Notes: generated by a model not told the origin, from the sequence alone. Shown: positions 35,984-44,691, counted from the first letter of the stretch. The stretch is DNA of 64,000 bases from Blastococcus sp. HT6-30 (GCF_039729015.1 NZ_CP155792.1:1570001-1634000); one strand, 5' to 3'. Translations and numbers: made by a program.

Positions 35984-37342
35984 TCAGCCCACCCGGACAC
36001 GGCTGCCCAGGATCCCCTGGGGCCGGATGACGAGGATCACGATCAGGAGGAGCAGGCCCCCGACGTACTTGACGTCGTTGGGGATGACGAGCGTCGACAA
36101 CTGGACGAAGACGCCGACGATCAGACTGCCCAGCAAGGCCCCGTACGCGGTGCCCAGCCCGCCGAGGGTCACCCCGGCGAACATCAGCAGCAGGAGCCGG
36201 AAGCCCATGTCCCACTGGACCTGGTCCGAGAGGCCCAGGAGCACGCCGCCGAGTGCGGCGAGCGCACCACCCATCATCCAGACCACCAGGATGACCCGGT
36301 TGACGTCGATGCCCGAGGAGGCAGCCAGGTCACGGTTGTCGGCGACCGCCCGCATCGCCTTGCCGATCTTGGTGCGCTGCAGCATCAGGGCGACGAGTAC
36401 CAGGACGACGACGGAGATGATGATCGAGACGAGGTCGGCGTTCGTCAGACGGAATGCCCCGTAGTCGGTGGCTCGCCCGCCGCCGGTTCCCTGGTACGGA
36501 CTGGACCGGCCGCCGTAGACGACCTGCACCAGGTAGCGGAGCAGCAGCGAGAGGCCGATGGAGACGACCAGCGCGGCGATGAGCCCGGTGCCGCGACGGC
36601 GGAGCGGTCGCCACAGGCCTAGTTCGTTGAGCGCGCCGACCGCCGCGCCGACCACCATGGCTATCAGCGCGGCGGGGATCAACGGCACTCCGCCGTGGAC
36701 GTTGATGAACCAGGCGGCGACCGCGCCGATGGTCACCAGCTCGCCGTGCGCGAAGTTCGTCAGACCCGTCGTGCCGAAGATCAGCGAGAGGCCGACAGCC
36801 GCCATGGCGATCAGCAGCCCGAACCTGATGCCCTCCACCAGCAGCTGGACGGCACGGATGGTGCCACCGCCGGAGTTCCGGCTGCCGTCGGTGAGGCCGA
36901 TGATCACCGCTTGCTGCCGTCCGGCGTCCACGGTGACGGTGCGGTTGTCCTCACCGGCCAGCGCGACGCCTTCGGGTAGTTCGTCGGCGTCGAGGGTGAC
37001 GACGTACTCACCCGGACCCGGGAGGTCCACCGACCAGCGGCCGTTCTCGTCGGTCTCGACGGTGTCGATCTCCTCGCCGTCCGGAGTGGTGACCTCGATC
37101 TGCACGCCCTCGATGGGACCGCTGACACTGGTCTGCAGCGTGCCGAGGAGCTGCTCGCCCTCGGCGTGAGCGACGCCAGGCGTCAGAGCAGCCAGGCCCA
37201 GGCCGAACGCCAGCACGAGCAGCAGCCGCACGACGATCCGGTGCCCGCCCGTCGGTCGACCGCGACCGTGGGGCCGCTGCTTGCGGCCGCACGGGCCCGA
37301 TCGTCGATCGTGCCGGCTGCCACGGTCTACCGCGTGCGTCAC
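35984..37342 (-). CDS. livH: LivH-type permease with an N-terminal secreted regulatory-like domain
   Basis: This 452-residue protein fuses two parts. After a basic N-terminus, a signal-like helix (LLLVLAFGLGLAALTPGVAHA) is followed by a beta-rich domain of about 90 residues. Its motifs GPIEGVQIEVTTPDG and VETDENGRWSVDLPGPGEYVVTLD are typical of carboxypeptidase-regulatory/prealbumin-like folds, and it should lie outside the cell. From about residue 165 it is an ordinary LivH permease: LLIAMAAVGLSLIFGTTGLTNFAHGE, AMRAVADNRDLAASSGIDV and RPQGILGSR (quoted in part). The GTG at 37342 has a GGGAGG site 5 bases upstream. Ordinary LivH proteins (about 300 residues) lack the extra domain. It may dock or sense substrate. 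Confidence 0.9.
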   Translation of the reverse strand: MTHAVDRGSRHDRRSGPCGRKQRPHGRGRPTGGHRIVVRLLLVLAFGLGLAALTPGVAHAEGEQLLGTLQTSVSGPIEGVQIEVTTPDGEEIDTVETDENGRWSVDLPGPGEYVVTLDADELPEGVALAGEDNRTVTVDAGRQQAVIIGLTDGSRNSGGGTIRAVQLLVEGIRFGLLIAMAAVGLSLIFGTTGLTNFAHGELVTIGAVAAWFINVHGGVPLIPAALIAMVVGAAVGALNELGLWRPLRRRGTGLIAALVVSIGLSLLLRYLVQVVYGGRSSPYQGTGGGRATDYGAFRLTNADLVSIIISVVVLVLVALMLQRTKIGKAMRAVADNRDLAASSGIDVNRVILVVWMMGGALAALGGVLLGLSDQVQWDMGFRLLLLMFAGVTLGGLGTAYGALLGSLIVGVFVQLSTLVIPNDVKYVGGLLLLIVILVIRPQGILGSRVRVG

Positions 37343-37374
37343 TCGACCTCCCTGGCGGATAAGTTGAGGACGGA

Positions 37375-37380
37375 CCCTAA
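37375..37380 (-). promoter_or_regulatory. Candidate -10 box (TAGGGT) of the livHMGF operon
   Basis: On the minus strand TAGGGT lies 32 bases before the livH GTG, leaving a short leader that includes the GGGAGG ribosome site. A clear -35 box is not visible. Confidence 0.35.
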
Positions 37381-37593
37381 CCCGCCTCTGCGGCTTCCCC
37401 GTGTCCGCGCCAGGACCTGTGACCTTTCCGCGACACGCCGGGATGGTCACGGAGAACAGTGCTTCGGTGCCTCGTCGTAATCGGCCCTGGTCGGTGGGGT
37501 GGATGGCCGACGTCCGACGAGCCCGCGAGTCGCTCCTCGGTCACCCCGCGCCTGTGATCGCCTGATCGGTCCGCGGCGTCCTGGGCGACCGGG

Positions 37594-38019
37594 TCACTTC
37601 TTCGTCGGCGCGTTCAGCGCCATGCAGGTCAGCCGGGCGGTGGCGGTCCGCCGGCCCTGGTCGTCGGTGATGTCGATGAGGAAGGTCGAGAGCGTCCGCC
37701 CGCGGCGCACCGGCGTGCAGACGGCCGTCACCGTGCCGGCCGTCGCCGCGCGGAGGTAGCTGACGTTGAGCTCGATGCCGACGACCTGCCGGTCCGGGCC
37801 GGCGCCGACGGCCGCGGCCATGGACCCGATCGTCTCGGCGAGCGTGCAGGTGGCCCCGCCGTGCAGCAGACCGAAGGGCTGCTCGTTGCCGGCGACCGGC
37901 ATCGTGGCGACCAGCCGGTCGGGGTTCCAGTCGGTGATCCGCACGCCGAGCTTGTCGTCGAGAGGGCTGCTGATGCCGTCGGGCAGCCAGTCCGGGGGAG
38001 GAGTGGTCACGGCTGGCAC
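37594..38019 (-). CDS. PaaI-family hotdog thioesterase
   Basis: This is a 141-residue single-hotdog acyl-CoA thioesterase. The family signature is the LLHGGATCTLAETIGSMAA segment, in which His-Gly-Gly begins the helix and the Glu acts in catalysis. A second conserved part is VGIELNVSYLRAA with the catalytic-site Asn. Family members hydrolyse phenylacetyl-CoA or similar aromatic acyl-CoA esters, or proofread acyl carriers; the substrate here is unknown. A GTG at 38019 is used, and one at 38010 would also fit. It is divergent from polA with 57 bases between the starts. Confidence 0.88.
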   Translation of the reverse strand: MPAVTTPPPDWLPDGISSPLDDKLGVRITDWNPDRLVATMPVAGNEQPFGLLHGGATCTLAETIGSMAAAVGAGPDRQVVGIELNVSYLRAATAGTVTAVCTPVRRGRTLSTFLIDITDDQGRRTATARLTCMALNAPTKK

Positions 38020-38062
38020 CGTAGCCAGCGGTCGGCGGGCCGGTTCTGTCGGGCGCCGCCCC

Positions 38063-38068
38063 TAGGAT
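38063..38068 (+). promoter_or_regulatory. Candidate -10 box (TAGGAT) of polA
   Basis: TAGGAT, close to the TATAAT consensus, ends 8 bases before the polA ATG. This again suggests leaderless transcription. Confidence 0.45.
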
Positions 38069-38076
38069 CGGCGACG

Positions 38077-40815
38077 ATGTCCGCTCCGGTTGCCACCTCC
38101 GCGCCCGCCGCCCCCTCGAGCACGGGCACGCGCCCGCGTCTCCTCCTGCTCGACGGGCACTCGCTGGCCTACCGCGCCTTCTTCGCGCTGCCGGTGGAGA
38201 ACTTCTCGACCACCACGGGCCAGCCGACGAACGCCGTCTACGGCTTCACGTCGATGCTGATCAACATCCTGCGCGACGAGCAGCCCACCCACCTCGCCGT
38301 CGCCTTCGACGTCGGCCGCAAGACCTTCCGCAGCGAGATCTACGCCGAGTACAAGGCGAACCGGGCGGAGAGCCCGACCGACTTCCGCGGGCAGGTGAGC
38401 CTGGTGCAGGAGGTGCTCGGCGCCCTGCGGGTCCCGGTCATCACCGCCGAGGGCTACGAGGCCGACGACGTCATCGCCACCCTGACCGTCCAGGCGGTGG
38501 AGCAGGGCATGGACGTGCTGATCGCCACCGGTGACCGCGACGCGCTCCAGCTGGTCGACGAGCACGTCACCGTCCTCTACCCCCGCAAGGGCGTCTCGGA
38601 CATGACGCGGTTCACGCCCGGGGAGGTCGAAGCCAAGTACGGCCTGACGCCCCGGCAGTACCCCGACTTTGCCGCGCTGCGGGGCGACCCCAGCGACAAC
38701 CTGCCCAACATCCCCAGCGTCGGCGAGAAGACGGCCGCCAAGTGGGTGCGGGAGTACGGCTCCCTGGACGCGCTGGTCGACCAGGTCGACACCGTCCGGG
38801 GCAAGGTCGGGGAGAAGCTGCGCGAGCACCTGTCCTCGGTGCTGCAGAACCGGCGGCTCACCGAGCTCGACCGGGCGGTCGCCCTCGACGTCGGTCCGCA
38901 GGACCTCGCGGTCCAGTCCTGGGACCGCAACGAGGTGCACACGCTCTTCGACAACCTGCAGTTCCGCGTCCTGCGCGACCGGCTCTTCGCCACCCTCACC
39001 AGCGCCCAGCCGGAGGTCGAGGGCGGCTTCGACGTCCAGGTCGACGACGTGCCGGCCGGCGGGCTGGGGGACTGGCTGCAGGCCAACGCCCGCACCGGCC
39101 GCACCGGCGTGATCTTCCGGGGGACCTGGGGCCGCGGCACCGGGGAGCTCACCGGCATCGCGCTCGCGGCGGGCGACGACCACGTCACCTTCGTCGACGT
39201 CGGCCCCGACCTGGACGTCGCCGACGAGCAGGCGCTGGCTGCCTGGCTCGCCGATCCCACCGCGGAGAAGGTGGTCCACGAGGTCAAGGGCCCGCTGCTG
39301 GCCGTCTGGGCCCGGGGCTGGCAGCTCGAGGGCGTCATCAGCGACACCGCGCTGGCCGCCTACCTGGCGCTGCCCGGGCAGCGGTCCTTCGACCTCGGCG
39401 ACCTCGCCGTCCGCTACCTGCGGCGCGAGCTCAAGGACGCCGCCGAGCCCGAGGGGCAGCTCGCCCTCGACGGCCTCGGTCCCAGCGAGGACGAGCTCGC
39501 CCGCGAGGCCGCGCACGCCGACGTGCTCAAGGCCGTCGCCGTCAACGACCTCTCCGACGCCCTGGAGACCGTTCTCGACCAGCGCGGGGGCGCTCACCTG
39601 CTGGGCCAGATCGAGCTGCCGCTCACCCGGGTGCTCGCCGCGATGGAGTACCGCGGCATCGCCGCGGACCTGGACTTCCTCCGCGAGCTGCAGCGGGAGT
39701 TCGCCGACGGCGTCGCCGCGGCAGCCGCCGAGTGCTACGCGGTGATCGGCCGCGAGGTGAACCTCGGCTCGCCGAAGCAGCTGCAGACCGTGCTGTTCGA
39801 CGAGCTCGGCCTGCCCAAGACGAAGAAGAACAAGACCGGCTACACCACCGACGCGGAGGCGCTGACGAGCCTCCTGGCGCAGACCGGCCACCCGTTCCTC
39901 GAACACCTGATGCGCCACCGCGACGTCACCCGCCTGCGCACGGTCATCGACGGGCTGATCCCGATGGTCGACGACGCCGGCCGCATCCACACGACGTTCC
40001 AGCAGACGATCGCCGCCACCGGCCGGCTGTCCTCGACCGACCCGAACCTGCAGAACATCCCGATCCGCACCGCCGAGGGCCGCCGGATCCGGCAGGCGTT
40101 CGTGGTCGGCGCCGGCTACGAGTCGCTCATGACGGCGGACTACAGCCAGATCGAGATGCGGATCATGGCGCACCTCTCCGGCGACCAGGGGCTGATCGAG
40201 GCGTTCACCTCGGGGGAGGACCTGCACTCCTTCGTCGCCTCGCGGGCGTTCGACATCCCCATCGAGGAGGTCGACCCCGAGATGCGCCGCCGGATCAAGG
40301 CGATGAGCTACGGCCTGGCGTACGGGCTGTCCGCCTACGGCCTGTCCCAGCAACTGCGCATCACGCCGGAGGAGGCGCGGGGCCAGATGCACGCCTACTT
40401 CGAGCGCTTCGGCGGGATCCGCGACTACCTCGACGGCGTCGTCGACGAGGCGCGGCAGACCGGTTTCACCGAGACCACGCTGGGCCGGCGGCGCTACCTG
40501 CCCGATCTCACCAGCGACAACCGGCAGCGCCGGGAGATGGCCGAGCGCATGGCGCTGAACGCGCCGATCCAGGGTTCGGCCGCCGACGTCATCAAGGTGG
40601 CCATGCTGGCCGTGGAGAAGGCGATCACCGCCGAGGGCCTGAGGTCGCGCATGCTGCTGCAGGTCCACGACGAGCTGGTGCTCGAGGTGGCGCCGGGGGA
40701 GCGGGAGGCCCTGGAGGAGCTGGTCCGCCGGGAGATGGCGGGGGCCGCCCAGCTCTCGGTGCCGCTGGAGGTCTCCGTCGGCTTCGGCACCAGCTGGGAC
40801 GCAGCGGCCCACTGA
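38077..40815 (+). CDS. polA: DNA polymerase I
   Basis: PolA fills gaps and removes RNA primers in repair and lagging-strand synthesis. The 912-residue product has a 5'-3' exonuclease domain (residues 20-300: LLLLDGHSLAYRAFFAL, AEGYEADDVIATL, GDRDALQLVD, LRGDPSDNLPNIPSVGEKTA). A middle 3'-5' exonuclease-like domain and a family A polymerase domain follow. Motif A is DYSQIEMRIMAHL, motif B RRRIKAMSYGLAYGLSAYG and motif C QVHDELVLEV. In the middle domain the metal-binding D-x-E is replaced (GVIFRGTWGRGTGELTG), so proofreading is expected to be absent, as known for actinobacterial PolA. The ATG follows a TAGGAT box. Confidence 0.97.
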   Translation: MSAPVATSAPAAPSSTGTRPRLLLLDGHSLAYRAFFALPVENFSTTTGQPTNAVYGFTSMLINILRDEQPTHLAVAFDVGRKTFRSEIYAEYKANRAESPTDFRGQVSLVQEVLGALRVPVITAEGYEADDVIATLTVQAVEQGMDVLIATGDRDALQLVDEHVTVLYPRKGVSDMTRFTPGEVEAKYGLTPRQYPDFAALRGDPSDNLPNIPSVGEKTAAKWVREYGSLDALVDQVDTVRGKVGEKLREHLSSVLQNRRLTELDRAVALDVGPQDLAVQSWDRNEVHTLFDNLQFRVLRDRLFATLTSAQPEVEGGFDVQVDDVPAGGLGDWLQANARTGRTGVIFRGTWGRGTGELTGIALAAGDDHVTFVDVGPDLDVADEQALAAWLADPTAEKVVHEVKGPLLAVWARGWQLEGVISDTALAAYLALPGQRSFDLGDLAVRYLRRELKDAAEPEGQLALDGLGPSEDELAREAAHADVLKAVAVNDLSDALETVLDQRGGAHLLGQIELPLTRVLAAMEYRGIAADLDFLRELQREFADGVAAAAAECYAVIGREVNLGSPKQLQTVLFDELGLPKTKKNKTGYTTDAEALTSLLAQTGHPFLEHLMRHRDVTRLRTVIDGLIPMVDDAGRIHTTFQQTIAATGRLSSTDPNLQNIPIRTAEGRRIRQAFVVGAGYESLMTADYSQIEMRIMAHLSGDQGLIEAFTSGEDLHSFVASRAFDIPIEEVDPEMRRRIKAMSYGLAYGLSAYGLSQQLRITPEEARGQMHAYFERFGGIRDYLDGVVDEARQTGFTETTLGRRRYLPDLTSDNRQRREMAERMALNAPIQGSAADVIKVAMLAVEKAITAEGLRSRMLLQVHDELVLEVAPGEREALEELVRREMAGAAQLSVPLEVSVGFGTSWDAAAH

Positions 40816-40819
40816 CGAC

Positions 40820-40850
40820 GGGCGCCCCGGCCCCCGGGGCCGGGGCGCCC
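40820..40850 (+). terminator. Hairpin terminator after polA
   Basis: A perfect 13-bp GC-rich inverted repeat (40820-40832 and 40838-40850) with a 5-base loop lies 4 bases after the polA stop. The hairpin is followed by CGCGTTACAG, without a T-run. Confidence 0.7.
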
Positions 40851-40930
40851 CGCGTTACAGCCTGTTGTCGATTCGCCCCCGCGGGTCCGGTGGAGGTGTC
40901 AGGCCCCCCCGCCCGGTCCACACCGGGTCC

Positions 40931-42001
40931 ATGGGCTCTCCACCACCCTCCGACCCGACCCGTTCCGCGGTTCCCGCCTGGCTCGCCAGGTCCTCGGCCA
41001 TGGGTGGGCGGCTGCTCGTCCTCGCGGTCCTGCTCTGGCTCCTCGCCGGCTTCGCGGTCAAGGTGACGATGCCGCTCGTCGCCGTCCTGATCGCCCTGCT
41101 GGTCGCCGGCATCCTGGCGCCGCTCGTCGAGTGGGGGCACGGCCGGGGAGCGCCGCGCTGGCTGGCCGCGGGCTCCGCCGTGCTGCTGCTGGTGGCCGTC
41201 CTCGGCGGAGCGCTGCTGGCCCTCGGCGCGCGCGTCGCCGGTCAGCTGCCCCGGTTGCGGCAGCAGTTCCAGCAGGTCTCCTCCGACCTCTCCCAGCGCT
41301 TCGGCATCGACCTGCCGGGCTTCGGCCCCGGCGGGGGTGGTGGCGGAGGCGGCTCGGGCGGCGGCACCACCGCCGGCGCGCTGCTCGGCCCCGCACGGAC
41401 GGTGGCCGAGGTCGTCGTCGCGGCCTTCCTGGTGGTCGCCCTGGCCTACCTCTTCCTGCACGGGGGGCCGGGGATCTGGCGCTGGCTGCTGGGGAAGTTC
41501 GGCGGGCAGGCGCGCGAGGACGTCGACGCCGCCGGCCGCGCGGCCTGGACCACCGTGGGCGGTTACGTCCGCGGGCTGACGATCGTCGCGCTGTTCGACG
41601 CGGTGGGCATCGGCGTCGGCCTGCTGGTGATCGGCGTCCCGCTGGCGCTGACCCTCGCGGCGCTGCAGTTCCTGGCGTCCTACATCCCCACGATCGGTGC
41701 CTTCGTCGCCGGGCTCGTCGCCGTCGTCGTCGCCTACGCCTCCGGGGGCCTCGCCACCGCAGCGCTGGTGCTGGGGCTGGTCGTGGTCGTGCAGCAGCTC
41801 GGCAACTCCTTCGTGGAGCCGTACGTCATGCGCAACCGGCTGCCGCTCAACGCCGCGACGGTGCTGATCGCGGTCACCGTCGGCGGCGTGCTGTGGGGGA
41901 TCGCCGGGGCGCTGCTCTTCGTGCCGCTGGCCGCCGCGGTCTCCGCCGCCGCCCACGAGCTGTGGGTCCGGCACGGCTCCCGGCCCCTCGCCGGCGGCTG
42001 A
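40931..42001 (+). CDS. AI-2E family transporter (PerM/YdiK-like membrane protein)
   Basis: This 356-residue inner-membrane protein has about seven or eight helices. The PF01594 pattern is clear: paired N-terminal helices (LLVLAVLLWLLAGFAVKVTMPLVAVLIALLVAGIL, read in part) and a soluble helical segment after VAGQLPRLRQQFQQV. The C-terminal half has ASYIPTIGAFVAGL and GNSFVEPYVMRNRLPLNAATVLIAV. An 18-residue Gly/Ser stretch (after LPGFGPGG) interrupts the loop before the third helix and is probably a flexible linker. Family members export varied small solutes or act in cell-envelope physiology; autoinducer transport should not be assumed. The ATG at 40931 is preferred over an upstream TTG at 40865. 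Confidence 0.85.
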   Translation: MGSPPPSDPTRSAVPAWLARSSAMGGRLLVLAVLLWLLAGFAVKVTMPLVAVLIALLVAGILAPLVEWGHGRGAPRWLAAGSAVLLLVAVLGGALLALGARVAGQLPRLRQQFQQVSSDLSQRFGIDLPGFGPGGGGGGGGSGGGTTAGALLGPARTVAEVVVAAFLVVALAYLFLHGGPGIWRWLLGKFGGQAREDVDAAGRAAWTTVGGYVRGLTIVALFDAVGIGVGLLVIGVPLALTLAALQFLASYIPTIGAFVAGLVAVVVAYASGGLATAALVLGLVVVVQQLGNSFVEPYVMRNRLPLNAATVLIAVTVGGVLWGIAGALLFVPLAAAVSAAAHELWVRHGSRPLAGG

Positions 42002-42005
42002 GCCC

Positions 42006-42857
42006 TCAGGCGGGCGTGCGGCAGACCAGGATCAGCGTGCCCGGGACCAGGGCGCCGCGTTCGGGGGACCACTGGCCCCAGTTCTCCCTGCGGCCGGGCG
42101 TCCACTCCGGCTCCACGAGGTCGGTGAGCACCAGCCCCGCCCCGACGACCGCGCGGACCCAGTCGCCGACGGTGCGGTGGTGCTCGACGTACACCGCCCG
42201 ACCGGCGTCGTCGGTCTCCACGTACGGCGTGCGGTCGAAGTACGACGAGATGATCCGCAGGTCCTCGGGGTCGGGTGAGTCGGGGAACGGCCAGCGCATC
42301 GGGTGGTTGACCGAGGCGACGAAGCGGCCGCCCGGGCGCAGCACGCGAGACACCTCCCGCAGCGCACCCTCGACGTCGGCGACGAACGGGAGCCCGCCGA
42401 ACGCCGAGCAGGCGAGGTCGACGCCGGCGTCGGCCAGCGGCAGCGCACCGGCGTCGGCCTGCAGCAGTGGCACGGTGATGCCGGTGGACCGGTTGAGCGC
42501 CGCCGCCCGCGCCAGCATGCCGGCGGACAGGTCCAGGGCGACGACGTCGGCGCCGGCCCTCCGCAGCCAGCGAGAGCACGGCGCGGAGCCGCAGCCGATC
42601 TCCAGCACCCGCCGTCCGGCGACCTCGCCCAGCAGGTGGGCGTCGGCCTCCCGCAGTCCCTCCGGGCACCAGAGGAAGTCGGCGTCCCCGAGGTCGGAGC
42701 CGTGTTCGGCCAGGTACGCCGGCGCCGCGGCGTCCCACCAGCGGCGGTTGGCGCGCACCGACTCCTCGGCGCCCGCCGGGCGACGGGCCACACCCCCGGC
42801 GGCCGGGTAGCCGTCGCTGCCGAGGGGGAGTGCCGGGCCGGCGGAGGATGCGTCCAT
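42006..42857 (-). CDS. Class I SAM-dependent methyltransferase
   Basis: This is a 283-residue cytoplasmic methyltransferase. Motif I, binding SAM, is VLEIGCGSAPCSRWL, followed by the acidic end of strand 2 in VVALDLSAGMLARA. Further motifs are LLQADAGALPLADAGVDLACSAFGGLPFV and a Methyltransf_11-type REVSRVLRPGGRFVASVNHP (partly quoted). The C-terminal half (YFDRTPYVETDDAGR and LVEPEW) is typical of the actinobacterial UbiE-like group that sits near polA or rpsA. The acceptor is not known. It is convergent with the AI-2E gene, separated by 4 bases, and divergent from rpsA. Confidence 0.9.
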   Translation of the reverse strand: MDASSAGPALPLGSDGYPAAGGVARRPAGAEESVRANRRWWDAAAPAYLAEHGSDLGDADFLWCPEGLREADAHLLGEVAGRRVLEIGCGSAPCSRWLRRAGADVVALDLSAGMLARAAALNRSTGITVPLLQADAGALPLADAGVDLACSAFGGLPFVADVEGALREVSRVLRPGGRFVASVNHPMRWPFPDSPDPEDLRIISSYFDRTPYVETDDAGRAVYVEHHRTVGDWVRAVVGAGLVLTDLVEPEWTPGRRENWGQWSPERGALVPGTLILVCRTPA

Positions 42858-42908
42858 GACACGCCGATCGTGACACGCCGCCGGCGGGGAAGACCGGTCC
42901 CACCCAGG

Positions 42909-42938
42909 TGGACCCGGCGCGCCCGGCGTCCGTACGAT
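42909..42938 (+). promoter_or_regulatory. Candidate rpsA promoter
   Basis: TGGACC at 42909-42914 and TACGAT at 42933-42938 are spaced by 18 bases, a good match to the housekeeping sigma consensus. The start would be near 42945, giving a leader of about 130 bases for rpsA. Confidence 0.55.
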
Positions 42939-43010
42939 GGAACGGCGCCAGAGGTCTGTCGTGCCCTTCCCTCCAGGGAATGCCCGCGCCGGTTCTCCCC
43001 GCTGTACCTC

Positions 43011-43032
43011 CCCGCGGCCCGACGGCCGCGGG
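43011..43032 (+). promoter_or_regulatory. Stem-loop in the rpsA leader
   Basis: A perfect 9-bp stem (CCCGCGGCC with GGCCGCGGG) and a 4-base loop lie within the rpsA leader, 44 bases upstream of the ATG. It could mediate control of S1 synthesis, which is autoregulated in other bacteria. This role is speculative here. Confidence 0.35.
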
Positions 43033-43075
43033 TCGTCCTGTCCCTACGCATAAACCGTCCGGAGCAACCAACCAC

Positions 43076-44548
43076 ATGACCTCTACTCAGGTCCGTCCTT
43101 CCAGCACTCCCCAGGTCGCCATCAACGACATCGGTACCGCCGAGGACTTCCTCGCGGCGATCGACCAGACGATCAAGTACTTCAACGATGGCGACATCGT
43201 CGAGGGCGTCATCGTCAAGGTGGACCGGGACGAGGTGCTGCTGGACATCGGCTACAAGACCGAGGGCGTCATCCCCTCGCGCGAGCTGTCCATCAAGCAC
43301 GACGTCGACCCGAACGAGGTCGTCAGCGTCGGCGACGAGGTGGAAGCCCTGGTCCTCCAGAAGGAGGACAAGGAAGGGCGGCTGATCCTCTCCAAGAAGC
43401 GTGCGCAGTACGAGCGCGCCTGGGGCACGATCGAGGCGAAGAAGGAGGCCGACGAGGTCGTCACCGGCACCGTCATCGAGGTCGTCAAGGGCGGTCTCAT
43501 CCTGGACATCGGCCTGCGCGGGTTCCTCCCGGCGTCGTTGGTCGAGATGCGTCGCGTCCGCGACCTGCAGCCCTACGTGGGCCGCGAGCTCGAGGCGAAG
43601 ATCATCGAGCTCGACAAGAACCGCAACAACGTCGTCCTCTCCCGTCGCCAGTGGCTGGAGCAGACGCAGTCCGAGGTCCGCAGCGAGTTCCTCAATAAGC
43701 TCGCCAAGGGCCAGGTCCGCTCGGGTGTCGTCTCCTCGATCGTCAACTTCGGTGCGTTCGTGGACCTGGGCGGCGTCGACGGCCTGGTGCACGTCTCCGA
43801 GCTGTCCTGGAAGCACATCGACCACCCGTCCGAGGTCGTCGAGGTGGGCCAGGAGGTCACCGTCGAGGTCCTCGACGTCGACCTGGACCGCGAGCGGGTC
43901 TCCCTGTCGCTGAAGGCGACGCAGGAGGACCCGTGGCGTCAGTTCGCCCGCACGCACCAGATCGGGCAGGTCGTTCCCGGCAAGGTCACCAAGCTGGTCC
44001 CCTTCGGTGCGTTCGTGCGCGTCGACGAGGGCATCGAGGGCCTGGTCCACATCTCCGAGCTGGCCGAGCGCCACGTGGAGATTCCCGAGCAGGTCGTGCA
44101 GGTCGGCGACGAGATCCTGGTCAAGGTCATCGACATCGACCTGGACCGGCGCCGGATCTCGCTGTCCCTCAAGCAGGCCAACGAGGGCGTCGTCGGCGAC
44201 GAGGACCAGTTCGACCCGGCCGCTTACGGCATGGCCGCGTCCTACGACGAGCAGGGCAACTACATCTACCCGGAGGGCTTCGACCCGGAGACCGGCGAGT
44301 GGCTCGAGGGCTACGACGAGGCCCGCGAGACGTGGGAGCGGCAGTACGCCGAGGCCCAGGCCCGCTTCGAGGCGCACCGCAAGCAGATCGCGGCGGCCAA
44401 GGAGGCCGACGCCGAGGCTGCGGCCGGCGGGAGCTACTCCAGCGCCGACGCCACGCCGGACGCCCCGGCCGCCGCCGGCGGCGGCGGCACCCTGGCCAGT
44501 GACGAGGCGCTCGCCGCGCTCCGTGCCAAGCTGGCCGGTGGCGAGTGA
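43076..44548 (+). CDS. rpsA: 30S ribosomal protein S1
   Basis: S1 binds mRNA at the small ribosomal subunit and helps initiation. The 490-residue product contains four S1 (OB-fold) domains: about 36-105 ([30 protein letters not shown]), 122-190, 207-278 ([30 protein letters not shown]) and 295-365 (quoted in part). This is the actinobacterial four-domain form, shorter than the six-domain E. coli protein. The C-terminal 125 residues are an acidic, Ala-rich tail containing [20 protein letters not shown]. The ATG at 43076 follows a GGAG at 43060-43063. The order polA-rpsA-coaE is conserved in actinobacteria. Confidence 0.97.
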   Translation: MTSTQVRPSSTPQVAINDIGTAEDFLAAIDQTIKYFNDGDIVEGVIVKVDRDEVLLDIGYKTEGVIPSRELSIKHDVDPNEVVSVGDEVEALVLQKEDKEGRLILSKKRAQYERAWGTIEAKKEADEVVTGTVIEVVKGGLILDIGLRGFLPASLVEMRRVRDLQPYVGRELEAKIIELDKNRNNVVLSRRQWLEQTQSEVRSEFLNKLAKGQVRSGVVSSIVNFGAFVDLGGVDGLVHVSELSWKHIDHPSEVVEVGQEVTVEVLDVDLDRERVSLSLKATQEDPWRQFARTHQIGQVVPGKVTKLVPFGAFVRVDEGIEGLVHISELAERHVEIPEQVVQVGDEILVKVIDIDLDRRRISLSLKQANEGVVGDEDQFDPAAYGMAASYDEQGNYIYPEGFDPETGEWLEGYDEARETWERQYAEAQARFEAHRKQIAAAKEADAEAAAGGSYSSADATPDAPAAAGGGGTLASDEALAALRAKLAGGE

Positions 44549-44578
44549 CCTGAGGGTCTGACCCGCCAGCACCGCGCA

Positions 44579-44619
44579 CGCCGAAGGCCCAGGACCGTTC
44601 CGGTCCTGGGCCTTCGGCG
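44579..44619 (+). terminator. Strong hairpin terminator after rpsA
   Basis: A perfect 19-bp inverted repeat (44579-44597 and 44601-44619) with loop TTC lies 30 bases after the rpsA stop. It is one of the longest perfect stems in the window. Confidence 0.85.
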
Positions 44620-44654
44620 CTCCTGGTCGGGGGTGTCGAGGCCCCCGGGTACGA

Positions 44655-44691
44655 CGAAGGGGCCCGTGGACGACGTCCACGGGCCCCTTCG
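44655..44691. terminator. Second hairpin terminator, shared with the small convergent gene
   Basis: A 16-bp perfect inverted repeat (44655-44670 and 44676-44691) with a 5-base loop follows the first hairpin by 35 bases. It may back up rpsA termination and end the convergent minus-strand transcript from 45090. Confidence 0.75.

Noticed and set aside
37419-37437. CRP-like site (TGTGA...) upstream of the livH operon
   Set aside because: Only the left half-site fits the TGTGA-N6-TCACA consensus.
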